From contig JAUVZF010000014.1 in NCBI GenBank assembly GCA_030602705.1, positions 1-60,991 on the forward strand: a stretch of 60,991 nucleotides of DNA. Reading direction: 5' to 3'. The notes below the pieces were generated by a model. It was not told where the DNA came from, ran no database searches, and saw only the letters and a list, made by a program, of their open reading frames with translations. This DNA comes from Planctomycetota bacterium (GTDB lineage: Bacteria; Planctomycetota; Phycisphaerae; FEN-1346). Below are positions 1 to 7,306 of this stretch, piece after piece (positions within the stretch are counted from its first letter, which is position 1; every line of letters begins with the position of its first letter). The position numbers and the translations under genes are program-made.

Positions 1-1620
1 ATCTCGGGCGGCACCCGGATCAGCAACCACCTGAGCAATCTTGTGGGCAAGGAGGTCCGCATCGGCAACTCCGCGACGTTGACACTGGCCGCCGGCGGGT
101 CGTACACCAACGACGGCGAAGTGAACATCAGTCCCACGTCCTCGCACACGTATCTGCGGATCGACGGGGCGACGACGCTGAGCGGCGACGGGGACCTGCA
201 GTTGAGCCACGCCACTCTGGCGTACGTTCAGGGGGTCAACACGACCGACCGGTTGACGAACGCGGCCGGCCACACCATCCGCGGCGCCGGTCAGTTGGGC
301 GGCAACCGCATCATGTTGACGAACCTGGGGACGATTCTGGCGGACGTATCCGGCGAGCGGCTGACGATTGATGCCTCGGGCGGGGCCGACGAGGTTGTGA
401 ACCAGGGCGAGATCCGGGCGCTGAACGGGGCGGAGTTGCATATCGTCGGCAGCGAGGTGAACAACAGCGGCGGGCTCATCGAGTTCACGGCCGGCACCAG
501 CGGCCAGATCCTGTCCAGCCAGGTCAGCGGCGGCAGTGTGGAGAACCAGGCCACGCTGACGCTGAACGCCTCCGAGGTTGGCGCGGACACGTTCATCAAC
601 AACGGCACGCTGATCATCTCGGGCGGGACGCGGATCAGCAACCACCTGAGCAATCCTGCGGGCAAGGAGGTCCGCATCGACAACGGCTCGACGTTGACCC
701 TGGCCGGAGGGGGTTCCTACACCAACGACGGCCTGATCGACGTGGGGGCGACGACTTGGCACACGTATCTGCGGATCGACGGGGCGACGACGCTGAGCGG
801 CGGCGGGGAACTGCGGCTGGGGGACGCCAATCTGGCGCACGTTCGGGGGGTCAACGCGACCGACCGGTTGACGAACGCGGCCGGCCACACCATCTGCGGC
901 GCCGGTCGGTTGGGCGGCACCCACATGACCTTGACCAACCTGGGGACCGTCCAGGCGGACGTATCCGGCGAGCGGCTGACGATTGACGCCTCGGCCGGGG
1001 CCGACGGGGCTGTGAACCAGGGTCTGATCCGGGCGCTGAACGGGGCGGAGTTGCGCATTTCCAGCAGCACGGTGGACAACAGCGGCCGGCTCATCATCGA
1101 CGCCGGCTCAACGGGCGTCATTACCGGTTCCACGCTGACCAACGAGCCGGCGGGCGTGATCGGCGGCGGGGGCGAACTGGACATCGGCAGTTCGACGTTC
1201 GTAAACCAGGGCATCATCGCGCCGGGCCAGTCGGCGGGCGTGCTGAGCGTGACCGGGGACGTGCCATTTGACCCCACGGCCCAGTTGTGGATCGAACTGG
1301 GGGGCACCGGGGTCGGCAGCGGCTACGACCGACTGTCGGTGGATGGTCAGGTCGCGCTGGGGGGAGATTTGATGGTCGAGTTAATCGATGGCTTTGTCCC
1401 CGACAGCCTCGACATCTTCACGGTGCTGGTGACCGACAGGCCTCTGGTCGGGACGTTTGCCAATACGCCGGGGAATCTGGTGCCGGTCTTCCCGTTTGGC
1501 GAATTCCAGGTGACGTACGATACCAACTCGGTGGTGCTGGACAATTTCATCCCCGAACCCGCCACACTCGCGCTGCTGGCCTTTGGTGGGATGGCTCTGC
1601 TGGCGCGCAGGCGGAAGTAG
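1..1620 (+). CDS. PEP-CTERM surface protein with 205-residue tandem repeats (5' truncated)
   Basis: The reading frame is open at the window edge, so this is the C-terminal part of a longer protein. It ends in a canonical PEP-CTERM signal: the Pro-Glu-Pro-Ala motif (about codon 519), a short hydrophobic segment and a terminal Arg-Arg-Arg-Lys cluster. In the family this marks exosortase-dependent sorting to the cell surface or extracellular matrix. The body is Gly/Asn/Thr-rich and reads like autotransporter-type beta-helix repeats. Two copies of a 205-residue unit are visible, with near-identical DNA at positions 1 and 616. Each copy carries the phrases TDRLTNAAGHTI and ADVSGERLTIDAS. An adhesin, matrix or S-layer-like role is plausible, but no enzymatic domain is recognisable. 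An intrinsic terminator follows directly. Confidence 0.85.
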   Translation: MSGGTRISNHLSNLVGKEVRIGNSATLTLAAGGSYTNDGEVNISPTSSHTYLRIDGATTLSGDGDLQLSHATLAYVQGVNTTDRLTNAAGHTIRGAGQLGGNRIMLTNLGTILADVSGERLTIDASGGADEVVNQGEIRALNGAELHIVGSEVNNSGGLIEFTAGTSGQILSSQVSGGSVENQATLTLNASEVGADTFINNGTLIISGGTRISNHLSNPAGKEVRIDNGSTLTLAGGGSYTNDGLIDVGATTWHTYLRIDGATTLSGGGELRLGDANLAHVRGVNATDRLTNAAGHTICGAGRLGGTHMTLTNLGTVQADVSGERLTIDASAGADGAVNQGLIRALNGAELRISSSTVDNSGRLIIDAGSTGVITGSTLTNEPAGVIGGGGELDIGSSTFVNQGIIAPGQSAGVLSVTGDVPFDPTAQLWIELGGTGVGSGYDRLSVDGQVALGGDLMVELIDGFVPDSLDIFTVLVTDRPLVGTFANTPGNLVPVFPFGEFQVTYDTNSVVLDNFIPEPATLALLAFGGMALLARRRK

Positions 1621-1648
1621 CCGGTCGAGTAGCAGATTGCAGCAACTC

Positions 1649-1680
1649 AACGGGCGGCTCACACCGAGTCGCCCGTTCTT
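1649..1680 (+). terminator. Intrinsic terminator after the PEP-CTERM gene
   Basis: AACGGGCG (1649-1656) pairs with CGCCCGTT (1670-1677). An inner CTC/GAG extends the stem and CTTC follows. It lies 29 bases after the stop codon of the preceding plus-strand gene. The T-tract is short. Confidence 0.55.
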
Positions 1681-1773
1681 CACCCCCCCAAACCACGCCG
1701 AGAGTCCATATGTGGCACGGCTTGCTCGCAAGCCGTGTTCTTTCGCAGCGGCGGTGTGCAGCCAGGCCGTGCC

Positions 1774-2673
1774 CTACCCCGGCGGGCGATCAGCCCGCTC
1801 GGGCCTCGCGACCAGGAACGTACGCAGGCCCGCCAAGCCGATAAACAGGATCGACCCGAGCGCCAGGTCCGGCACCTTGACGATCCAGGCGGCCAGGCCG
1901 AGTCCCACCGACACCACGACCGCGACGACCCAGGTCAGGACGAGGTCGGCCCGCTTCTTGCCGCTCGGCGACCGGGCCGGCGTTTCCGGAAGGCTCGGCG
2001 CCAAGTTGGCGCGCGCAGCGGTGCGGCGAGCCGGGCGGCCGTTCACCCGCGGGGTGTCTCGGCGTTCCACACGCGGGGGCGCAGGATGGGCGCCGGGCTG
2101 CGCTGCGGCCATCGCAAGGGCCTCGAGTGCGTCGGCCGCCGTCCCGGTCCCCGGCGCACGTGGCGGCCTCGGCGCTTCCGGCGTCTCGGGCGGCTGCGGA
2201 GCCGGCGGGGCGAGGGGTATGCCGCTCGCCAGTGTGTCAAGCGCTGCCGCCGCCTGCTTCGTCTCGGGCATCGGCGGTCCGTTCGCTGAAGGCGAAGTCG
2301 GTGAATGAGACGGAGCCGGCAGCGCGGCCGGCCGGGCCATGACGGCGCCGGGCGCGAACACTCGCAGCGGCGGACGGGCCACTTCTTCCTCCGCCACGAT
2401 CTGTATCGGTACCACACGCGGCGCCGTAAACTCAAAGCCGCACGTCGGGCATTGCACCAACTCGCCGGAGTGATCCGGAAAGACGACCAGTTCCGTGTCG
2501 CAAAGCGGGTTCGGACACAGGAACGCCCACACCCGCTGTCCCCCGATGCGGGGTAGAGATGAAGCGGCCGGGCCGACGCCGGTCGCCACAGGCGACTCAG
2601 GCGCGCGAGCGGCCGGCCGGCCCGGAGCGTCAAACAGCCGACTGCGCCAGGTCTTGCCACGAGCCGAGTACAT
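1774..2673 (-). CDS. Zinc-ribbon protein with C-terminal membrane segments
   Basis: Protein of 299 residues without a recognised family. Near the N-terminus (about residues 52-78) two cysteine pairs, CPNPLC and CPTC, form a zinc-ribbon-like fold. A long Pro/Ala-rich low-complexity linker follows (about 95-230). Two hydrophobic segments near the C-terminus (about 243-282) look membrane-spanning. The architecture suggests a planctomycete-type small zinc-ribbon membrane protein; the function is unknown. The start is supported by a strong Shine-Dalgarno (AGGAGGG) just upstream. It is separated by about 340 bases from the ABC importer genes on the same strand. Confidence 0.6.
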   Translation of the reverse strand: MYSARGKTWRSRLFDAPGRPAARAPESPVATGVGPAASSLPRIGGQRVWAFLCPNPLCDTELVVFPDHSGELVQCPTCGFEFTAPRVVPIQIVAEEEVARPPLRVFAPGAVMARPAALPAPSHSPTSPSANGPPMPETKQAAAALDTLASGIPLAPPAPQPPETPEAPRPPRAPGTGTAADALEALAMAAAQPGAHPAPPRVERRDTPRVNGRPARRTAARANLAPSLPETPARSPSGKKRADLVLTWVVAVVVSVGLGLAAWIVKVPDLALGSILFIGLAGLRTFLVARPERADRPPG

Positions 2674-3013
2674 GGTCCCTCCTCCCTATGATACTGCGTC
2701 TCTCGGCTCGTTCGTAGCCGAAAATGCAGGAAAACCGGGATGGGGCGTGGCAACGATTTCTGGCATGGGACGATTTCCTGCGGCTTGGCCGTAGCGCCCG
2801 TACGGGCGCATCCTGGCCGGCGCCGCCGCCAACGGCCGCCCGTACGGGCGCTACAACCGCCTGCGCTCGCCAGAAAAACTTGCCACACCCCCGGGATGGA
2901 ACGGACCTCGCGAGGTGGCCCGGCCGCCCGCCGACACGCCGGACGCCAAGCGAGCGGTGGACAAGACGGACCGGCGTGCGTCGCCAAACAGGGACCGAGG
3001 CATACCTCGCCCA
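2674..3013. other. Gene-free stretch with an inverted repeat
   Basis: No convincing coding sequence on either strand. It contains a perfect 18-bp inverted repeat (2791-2808 and 2837-2854) built on the palindrome CCCGTACGGG, described separately. The part next to 3013 is the 3' flank of the leftward ABC operon; I see no clear terminator. Confidence 0.5.
2791..2854. repeat. Inverted repeat around CCCGTACGGG palindromes
   Basis: GTAGCGCCCGTACGGGCG at 2791-2808 is the exact reverse complement of 2837-2854. Each arm is itself palindromic, so the 64-bp unit can fold in several ways. Related CCCGTACGGG palindromes occur at about 31991, 40821-40854 and 47776. Confidence 0.7.
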
Positions 3014-3964
3014 TCACGCGGGCGGACGCGGAAGCACGTACGGCCGCCCGGTTGCCTCGTCGGTTCGGACCTCGACCGGCGTCTCGTAGACGGGCGAGAG
3101 GACTTCCGGCCGGATGACCTCCTGCGGCGTTCCGGCCGCCGCCACCCGGCCCTCGTCCACGAGCACCAGGTCGTCCGCGTACGCCGCCGCCAGGCCCAGG
3201 TCGTGGCTGACGGCGACGACCGTCTTGCCTTCTTCCGTAACGAGCCGCCGGAGCAGACCGTAAATCCCGTGCTGATGCTTGATATCGAGGAACGAGGTGG
3301 GCTCGTCCAGCAGGATGACGTCGGGCTCCTGCGCCAGCGCCCGCGCGATGATGACCCGCTGCCGCTCGCCGCCCGACAGGTCCTCCAGGCTTCGCTGGGC
3401 GAACCGCTCGGTGTCGGTCCGTCGAAGCGCCTCCCGGGCCGCATGCCAGTCGCCGGTAGACTCGAATCCGAGGGCGCCGGTATGCGGCGAGCGACCCATC
3501 AGGACCGTCTCGAGCGCCGTAAAGCCGACCGCCGCCAGCGTCTCCTGCGGCACGTAGGCCACGCGGCGTGCAAGCGCCCCGCGCGGGTACTGCTCCAGCG
3601 GCGTCCCCGCGAGTCGGACGCGGCCTTCCGCTGGAACCAGCAGTCCCACGAGAATCCTGAGCAGCGTTGTCTTGCCGCTGCCGTTCGGCCCGAGGACGCA
3701 CGCCAGGCGCCCGCGCGCCAGGGCCATCGTCAGACCCTGAAGCACCGGCGCACCCGGCGTGTAGGCGAAGACGAGATCGTCTGCCGCCAGGTACGCGTTG
3801 TCATTCGGAGGCTTGCGCAACGCATGGCGCGGTGGGTCTCCGTACCCACCGCGACCGCTGCGCTGTGTGCGCGGCGTCTCCAAACCGCGCGGCGTCTCCG
3901 ACCCGCCAGTGGCGCCCGGCGTGCCGGGATCGGCCGCTACCGAATTTCGATTTTCCGCCGCCAT
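3014..3964 (-). CDS. btuD: ABC transporter ATPase, BtuD/FecE-like (cobalamin or siderophore import)
   Basis: ATP-binding subunit of a BtuCD/FecCD-type importer, 316 residues. Walker A GPNGSGKT is at about 92-99, the ABC signature LSGGERQR at about 196-203 and Walker B VILLDE at about 216-221. These energise uptake of B12 or ferric siderophores across the inner membrane. The start (position 3964) overlaps the end of the permease gene by 28 bases, which indicates translational coupling. The first roughly 55 residues are Gly/Pro/Arg-rich and unlike the family. The corresponding DNA holds a palindrome (GCGGTGGGT...ACCCACCGC) and a repeated GGCGTCTCC, so the extension looks like repeat-derived sequence. 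The substrate is inferred as cobalamin from the adjacent B12 riboswitch, although that riboswitch faces the other way. Confidence 0.85.
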   Translation of the reverse strand: MAAENRNSVAADPGTPGATGGSETPRGLETPRTQRSGRGGYGDPPRHALRKPPNDNAYLAADDLVFAYTPGAPVLQGLTMALARGRLACVLGPNGSGKTTLLRILVGLLVPAEGRVRLAGTPLEQYPRGALARRVAYVPQETLAAVGFTALETVLMGRSPHTGALGFESTGDWHAAREALRRTDTERFAQRSLEDLSGGERQRVIIARALAQEPDVILLDEPTSFLDIKHQHGIYGLLRRLVTEEGKTVVAVSHDLGLAAAYADDLVLVDEGRVAAAGTPQEVIRPEVLSPVYETPVEVRTDEATGRPYVLPRPPA

Positions 3965-4935
3965 CGTGTTCTCAAGAGGTAGATGAAGAACGGCCCGCCG
4001 GCCATAGCCGTCAGCACGCCCACCGGCGGGGCCACGCCGCCGATGCCTTCCAGCAACCGCGTCATAAGGTCCGCCACCACCAGCAGCGACGCCCCGAAAA
4101 ACACCACCGCCGGCACCAGGCGCCGGTGATCCGGACCCAGAACCATCCGCAGCAGGTGCGGGCAGATCAAGCCGACGAACCCGATCGGGCCGGCCAACGC
4201 CACCGACGCCCCCGTCACGAGACTCGCCGCCACAAACGTCGCCAGCCGGAGCCGATCGACCGGCACGCCGAGCGCCCCGGCCGTGTCCTCGCCGACCGCC
4301 ACCAGATTGAACCCCTTGGCCAGGAAGGCAAACATGACGGCCGCCGCCAGCACCAGCCCGCCCACGACCGCCACCAGCGACCACCTCGGGTCGAAGGTGC
4401 TGATCGTGCCCATCATCCAGTAGGCGATCTCGCCGCGACGTTCCGGGCTCACGAGAGCCGTGACCAGCATGATGGCGGCCCCGTAGAAGGCGTTGATGAT
4501 GACGCCCGTCAGCAGCAGCGTGTACGGCTCCAGACGGCCGCGACGCTGGGCCACCGCGTACACCACAGCGACCGTTACCAGAGCGCCGACGAACCCGAAG
4601 ACCGGCGCCGCCATGACCGTCAGATAGAGGCTCGACAGGATGACGCCGAGGGCGGCGCCGCCGGAGACGCCCAGGATGTACGGTTCGGCCAGGGGGTTCC
4701 TCAGCAGCGCCTGAAACGCGAGTCCCGCCAGCGCCAGCGCCGCCCCCACCGCCCCGGCCGTGAGCACCCCGTACAGGCGCAGGGCGAGGACGTCGCGTGT
4801 CTTCTGCCACGAGTCCCAGGCCCAGATGTTCTCGGCCCCCAGGACGACCGCCACCACCGATACCGCCAGCCACAGCAGCAGCCACCCGGCCAGGGCCAGA
4901 ACGTAGCGCCGCGGTGTCAGGGGCCTGGTCTTCAA
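3937..4935 (-). CDS. btuC: ABC transporter permease, BtuC/FecD family
   Basis: Polytopic inner-membrane permease of the FecCD family, 332 residues, the usual size. Family phrases include NPLAEPYILGVSGGAALG in the first third and GPIGFVGLICPHLLRM in the last third, with about nine or ten hydrophobic segments between. I chose the TTG at 4935 as start because it overlaps the stop of the substrate-binding gene (TTGA). Longer upstream readings are Arg-rich and not family-like. It forms a three-gene unit with the upstream binding protein and downstream ATPase. Confidence 0.87.
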   Translation of the reverse strand: MKTRPLTPRRYVLALAGWLLLWLAVSVVAVVLGAENIWAWDSWQKTRDVLALRLYGVLTAGAVGAALALAGLAFQALLRNPLAEPYILGVSGGAALGVILSSLYLTVMAAPVFGFVGALVTVAVVYAVAQRRGRLEPYTLLLTGVIINAFYGAAIMLVTALVSPERRGEIAYWMMGTISTFDPRWSLVAVVGGLVLAAAVMFAFLAKGFNLVAVGEDTAGALGVPVDRLRLATFVAASLVTGASVALAGPIGFVGLICPHLLRMVLGPDHRRLVPAVVFFGASLLVVADLMTRLLEGIGGVAPPVGVLTAMAGGPFFIYLLRTRWRRKIEIR

Positions 4936-5849
4936 GGCCTGTCGCGCTCCTCGACGAAGTCGGTCTCGCCCAGGCCGGGCCGATGGATGACGCGTGAGAG
5001 ACGGTCGGCGGTCAGGCCGACGCTCGGGCCGGGAATCGTCAGGAACGCATCCTGAAGGATGTACACGCGACCCTTCGCCACGGCGGGTATGCTCGTCCAG
5101 TTCCCCCAAGCCCGGCGGATGGCGTCCATGCGGTCGGGCGCGGCGTCGTTGCCGACGGCGTTGACGATTACAATCTCGGGCGCCAGTTGAATCACCCGCT
5201 GAGGGGTGATGGTCGGCCAGTCGGCCGTATCGGGAAAGGCATTCTCGGCGCCGGCCACGTCCAGGAGTTCATCCACAAAGGTGCCCCGCCCCGCCACCAT
5301 CATGTTGGTCGATCCGACCGCCATCGGAAAGGCGAACAGGACCTTCGGCCGCCCGAGGCCCCTCACGCGGCGGCGTACCTTGTCCAAGCGGCCCAGGATG
5401 TCTTCTTTCAGGTTCCCCGCGGGGCCGGTTCGTCCGGTCTCCAGGCCGATGGTCTCGATCGTCAGCATCAGTTCCACCATCGTGTCGGACTCCAGCGCGA
5501 CCGTCCGGATGCCGAGACCCTCGAGCGTTCTCACAACGTCGGCCCGCTTCGTGACGACAAAGGCCACGGTCGGCTTGAGCGAGACGATTCTTTCGAGGTT
5601 CAAGTTGATGGTGTCTCCGACGGCGGGAATCTTCTTGGCCTGCGGCGGGAAGTTGCAGTAGTTCGAGCGGCCGACAATGTTGTCGCCCAAAGCCAACGCA
5701 AAGAGAATCTCCGTGACGCTCGGCGTGAGGCTGAGAATCCGCAGCCGTTCGGGCCCGGCCGCCTCCTCGGGAGGCACGGATTCCCAGCACCCGCCCGCAA
5801 GACCGGCCGCGAGCCCACCCGCCAGAACCAGAAGAGCCGTTCGTTTCAT
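4932..5849 (-). CDS. btuF: Periplasmic substrate-binding lipoprotein, BtuF-like
   Basis: Substrate-binding protein of a cobalamin/siderophore ABC importer, 305 residues. The N-terminus is a lipoprotein signal peptide ending in LAGGC, so it is probably lipid-anchored in the periplasm. The body starts with RILSLTPSVTEILFALALG, the family pattern found in BtuF (SLxPxxTEI followed by Gly-rich turn). YCNFPP and VGDTINLNLERIVSLKP follow as in this family. The start at 5849 is set by the signal peptide. It is first in the leftward btuF-btuC-btuD unit, divergent from the riboswitch-controlled genes. I see no cobalamin aptamer in its own orientation. Confidence 0.85.
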   Translation of the reverse strand: MKRTALLVLAGGLAAGLAGGCWESVPPEEAAGPERLRILSLTPSVTEILFALALGDNIVGRSNYCNFPPQAKKIPAVGDTINLNLERIVSLKPTVAFVVTKRADVVRTLEGLGIRTVALESDTMVELMLTIETIGLETGRTGPAGNLKEDILGRLDKVRRRVRGLGRPKVLFAFPMAVGSTNMMVAGRGTFVDELLDVAGAENAFPDTADWPTITPQRVIQLAPEIVIVNAVGNDAAPDRMDAIRRAWGNWTSIPAVAKGRVYILQDAFLTIPGPSVGLTADRLSRVIHRPGLGETDFVEERDRP

Positions 5850-5966
5850 GCCCGCGATTCTATGGGCCCAGGCCGCCCGGTCAAGCCTAATGGTGCATCG
5901 GCCGCCGAGAAGCAGCGCGGGCGTACGCCCGCGCGAGCGCCGTTCCTTTTTCCCGCCTGTTGGCGC

Positions 5967-5994
5967 TTGACACTGCGCCAAGACGTGCTATAGT
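5967..5994 (+). promoter_or_regulatory. Sigma-70-type promoter for the B12 riboswitch transcript
   Basis: TTGACA at 5967-5972, 16-base spacer, TATAGT at 5989-5994. Transcription would begin near 6001, just before the aptamer. The fit to consensus and the placement make this convincing. Confidence 0.7.
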
Positions 5995-6012
5995 ACCTTC
6001 GACAATAGAATA

Positions 6013-6180
6013 GGAAGCCGGGAACAGGGAAGGTGGTGCAAAGCCACCGCGGTCCCGCCGCTGTAAGCGAGGACGAAAGGCCCGACATACGTCACTGTCC
6101 CAGCGGGCGTGAAGCACACGCCGGCTGGACGGGAAGGCCGGGCCGAGTAGGACGATTCGCGAGCCAGAAGACCTCTCTCG
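6013..6180 (+). promoter_or_regulatory. Cobalamin (vitamin B12) riboswitch
   Basis: The plus strand carries the conserved aptamer landmarks in order: GGTGGTGCAAAGCCACC near 6032, GTCCCGCCGCTGTAAGCGAGG near 6052-6072, GTCACTG near 6091, GGGAAGGCCGGGCCGAGTAG near 6131-6150, and the B12 box GAGCCAGAAGACCT at about 6161-6174. This class binds adenosyl- or other cobalamins and lowers expression of downstream genes when B12 is abundant. It faces the PEP-CTERM genes starting at 6462, not the BtuFCD genes. Confidence 0.9.
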
Positions 6181-6229
6181 GTTTCCACTCTCGCTTGGCA
6201 TTCCTCGCGGACTGGGAATAGCCGGCTCA

Positions 6230-6278
6230 GAAGGTACGTCTGAACCTTCGGCCTCCCGCGCGGGGCCGGAGGTTTTTT
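6230..6278 (+). terminator. Riboswitch expression platform: intrinsic terminator with competing antiterminator
   Basis: CCTTCGGCC (6245-6253) pairs with GGCCGGAGG (6264-6272) and is followed by six T residues (6273-6278). An overlapping hairpin, GAAGGT (6230-6235) with ACCTTC (6244-6249), would use part of the terminator stem and could act as antiterminator. This suggests control by transcription attenuation. Confidence 0.8.
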
Positions 6279-6461
6279 CGTGGCCCCACGGGAAAGCAGA
6301 ACGCCCGAGGGCGAAGCATCAGACCAGCACCCGGGGGACGCACGAGCAACGATCACTAAGGGAACCCCGTGCAACCGCACGGGCGGGCGCGCTGGATCCG
6401 GTCCGGTCGTGCCGCGATGATCGGCCGACCCGCGCAGGCCATGAGAGGAGGGGGTTGTGCC

Positions 6462-6719
6462 ATGATGCAGAAGATTGCAGTGATGCTGGCAGCGGTTCTG
6501 GCCGCGGCGACGAGCGCGGCGGCCGGGATGCAGAGCCTCGGTATCGCGGTGCCCGAACCCGCAACGCTGGGCCTCATCGCCCTTGGGCTGACAGCAGTTG
6601 GGACGCGCCATCGCAGCAAGAGGCGCTGGAACGAATCGAGTCGGAACGACCGGCACTCGGTGTGCTCCGGTCGGAGAACATCCGGTACCACCGTGGAACG
6701 TAAGGAGAGAGCAAGATGA
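6462..6719 (+). CDS. Minimal PEP-CTERM protein in the B12 riboswitch unit
   Basis: Small protein of 85 residues, the first gene after the cobalamin riboswitch. A signal peptide (about residues 1-20, MMQKIAVMLAAVLAAAT) is followed almost at once by the PEP-CTERM block (PEPATLGLIALG, about 28-39) and basic residues. The mature segment between the two signals is therefore only about ten residues. A tail of about 35 polar/basic residues follows the basic cluster, longer than usual for PEP-CTERM proteins. The start has a good Shine-Dalgarno (GGAGGGGG). The stop overlaps the next start as ATGA, so the two genes are translationally coupled. It may be a small surface component or a degenerate gene; the function is unknown. 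Confidence 0.65.
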   Translation: MMQKIAVMLAAVLAAATSAAAGMQSLGIAVPEPATLGLIALGLTAVGTRHRSKRRWNESSRNDRHSVCSGRRTSGTTVERKERAR

Positions 6720-7219
6720 GAAGGATTGTGTTAATCGTATCGGTGCTGAGTTTGTCGGCGGCCGGCGCTCCGGCCGCCCTGATGCCGGTGGGATCCGGGG
6801 CCAGCAACGCGATGGTGGTCATCAACTTCAAAGACGGGGCCATCTACGAGTTCGCCCTGGCGTTCGACGGGTCGCCAACCGGCATAGGCCTTCTCGATAT
6901 CATCGAAACCGAGACCACCTTGACGACCGTTCGCGAGGACTTCGGCTGGGGCGTCTTCATCGACGGCATCAGTTACGACGGCCACAGCAACATGGGCTTC
7001 GGCGGCGGAGAAGACTGGTGGCACTACTGGATCAAAGACTCCGCACTGGACCCCTGGCAGGCCCCCATGTACGGTGCTGCGGACCGCGCCGTTACGGACG
7101 GGTGCTCCGACGGCTGGGTATACGGCAGCGCGAGCGAACCGGTGCCCGAGCCGGCCACGATGGCGTTGCTGGCCGCCGGTGCCGGGGCGGCCATGATCCG
7201 CCTTCGCCGGAAACGGTAA
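6716..7219 (+). CDS. PEP-CTERM protein with a transcobalamin-like (DUF4430-like) domain
   Basis: Secreted protein of 167 residues: signal peptide (about 1-20), a compact domain (about 30-140) and a C-terminal PEP-CTERM signal (PEPATMALLAAG followed by RRKR). The domain follows the DUF4430 / transcobalamin C-terminal-like pattern. It has a beta-strand start (VVINFKDG), a leucine-rich turn (GIGLLDIIE), FGWGVFIDGISYDG (compare the family's G-x-F-V-x-x-I-D-G), then WWHYWIKDS, a Gly-Ala pair and a closing DG-x-x-DGWVYG. This domain family is found in cobalamin-binding intrinsic factor and transcobalamin. The family call is made by eye. Location behind a B12 riboswitch and next to BtuFCD strongly supports a cobalamin-binding or capture role at the cell surface. 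The start has a Shine-Dalgarno TAAGGAGA. Confidence 0.65.
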   Translation: MRRIVLIVSVLSLSAAGAPAALMPVGSGASNAMVVINFKDGAIYEFALAFDGSPTGIGLLDIIETETTLTTVREDFGWGVFIDGISYDGHSNMGFGGGEDWWHYWIKDSALDPWQAPMYGAADRAVTDGCSDGWVYGSASEPVPEPATMALLAAGAGAAMIRLRRKR

Positions 7220-7306
7220 GCATCTTCACACGCGTCTCGCGCGGTGGGTCGGGAGGGCCTGTTCCCGAAAGACGCACCGCGCGGCCGCGATGCATAGGCC
7301 CTCACC

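Noticed and set aside
2043-3701. Long minus-strand open frame of 552 codons
   Set aside because: It runs through both the zinc-ribbon gene and the ABC ATPase in another frame and gives Arg/Ala-rich sequence without motifs.
3667-5055. Long plus-strand open frame opposite the BtuC/BtuD genes
   Set aside because: Arg/His/Gln-rich translation with no family, typical of the antisense of a GC-rich gene; the minus-strand reading has clear ABC importer motifs.
5850-6012. A cobalamin riboswitch controlling btuF
   Set aside because: The aptamer landmarks are in plus-strand order only; the minus strand between 5850 and 6012 does not show them.
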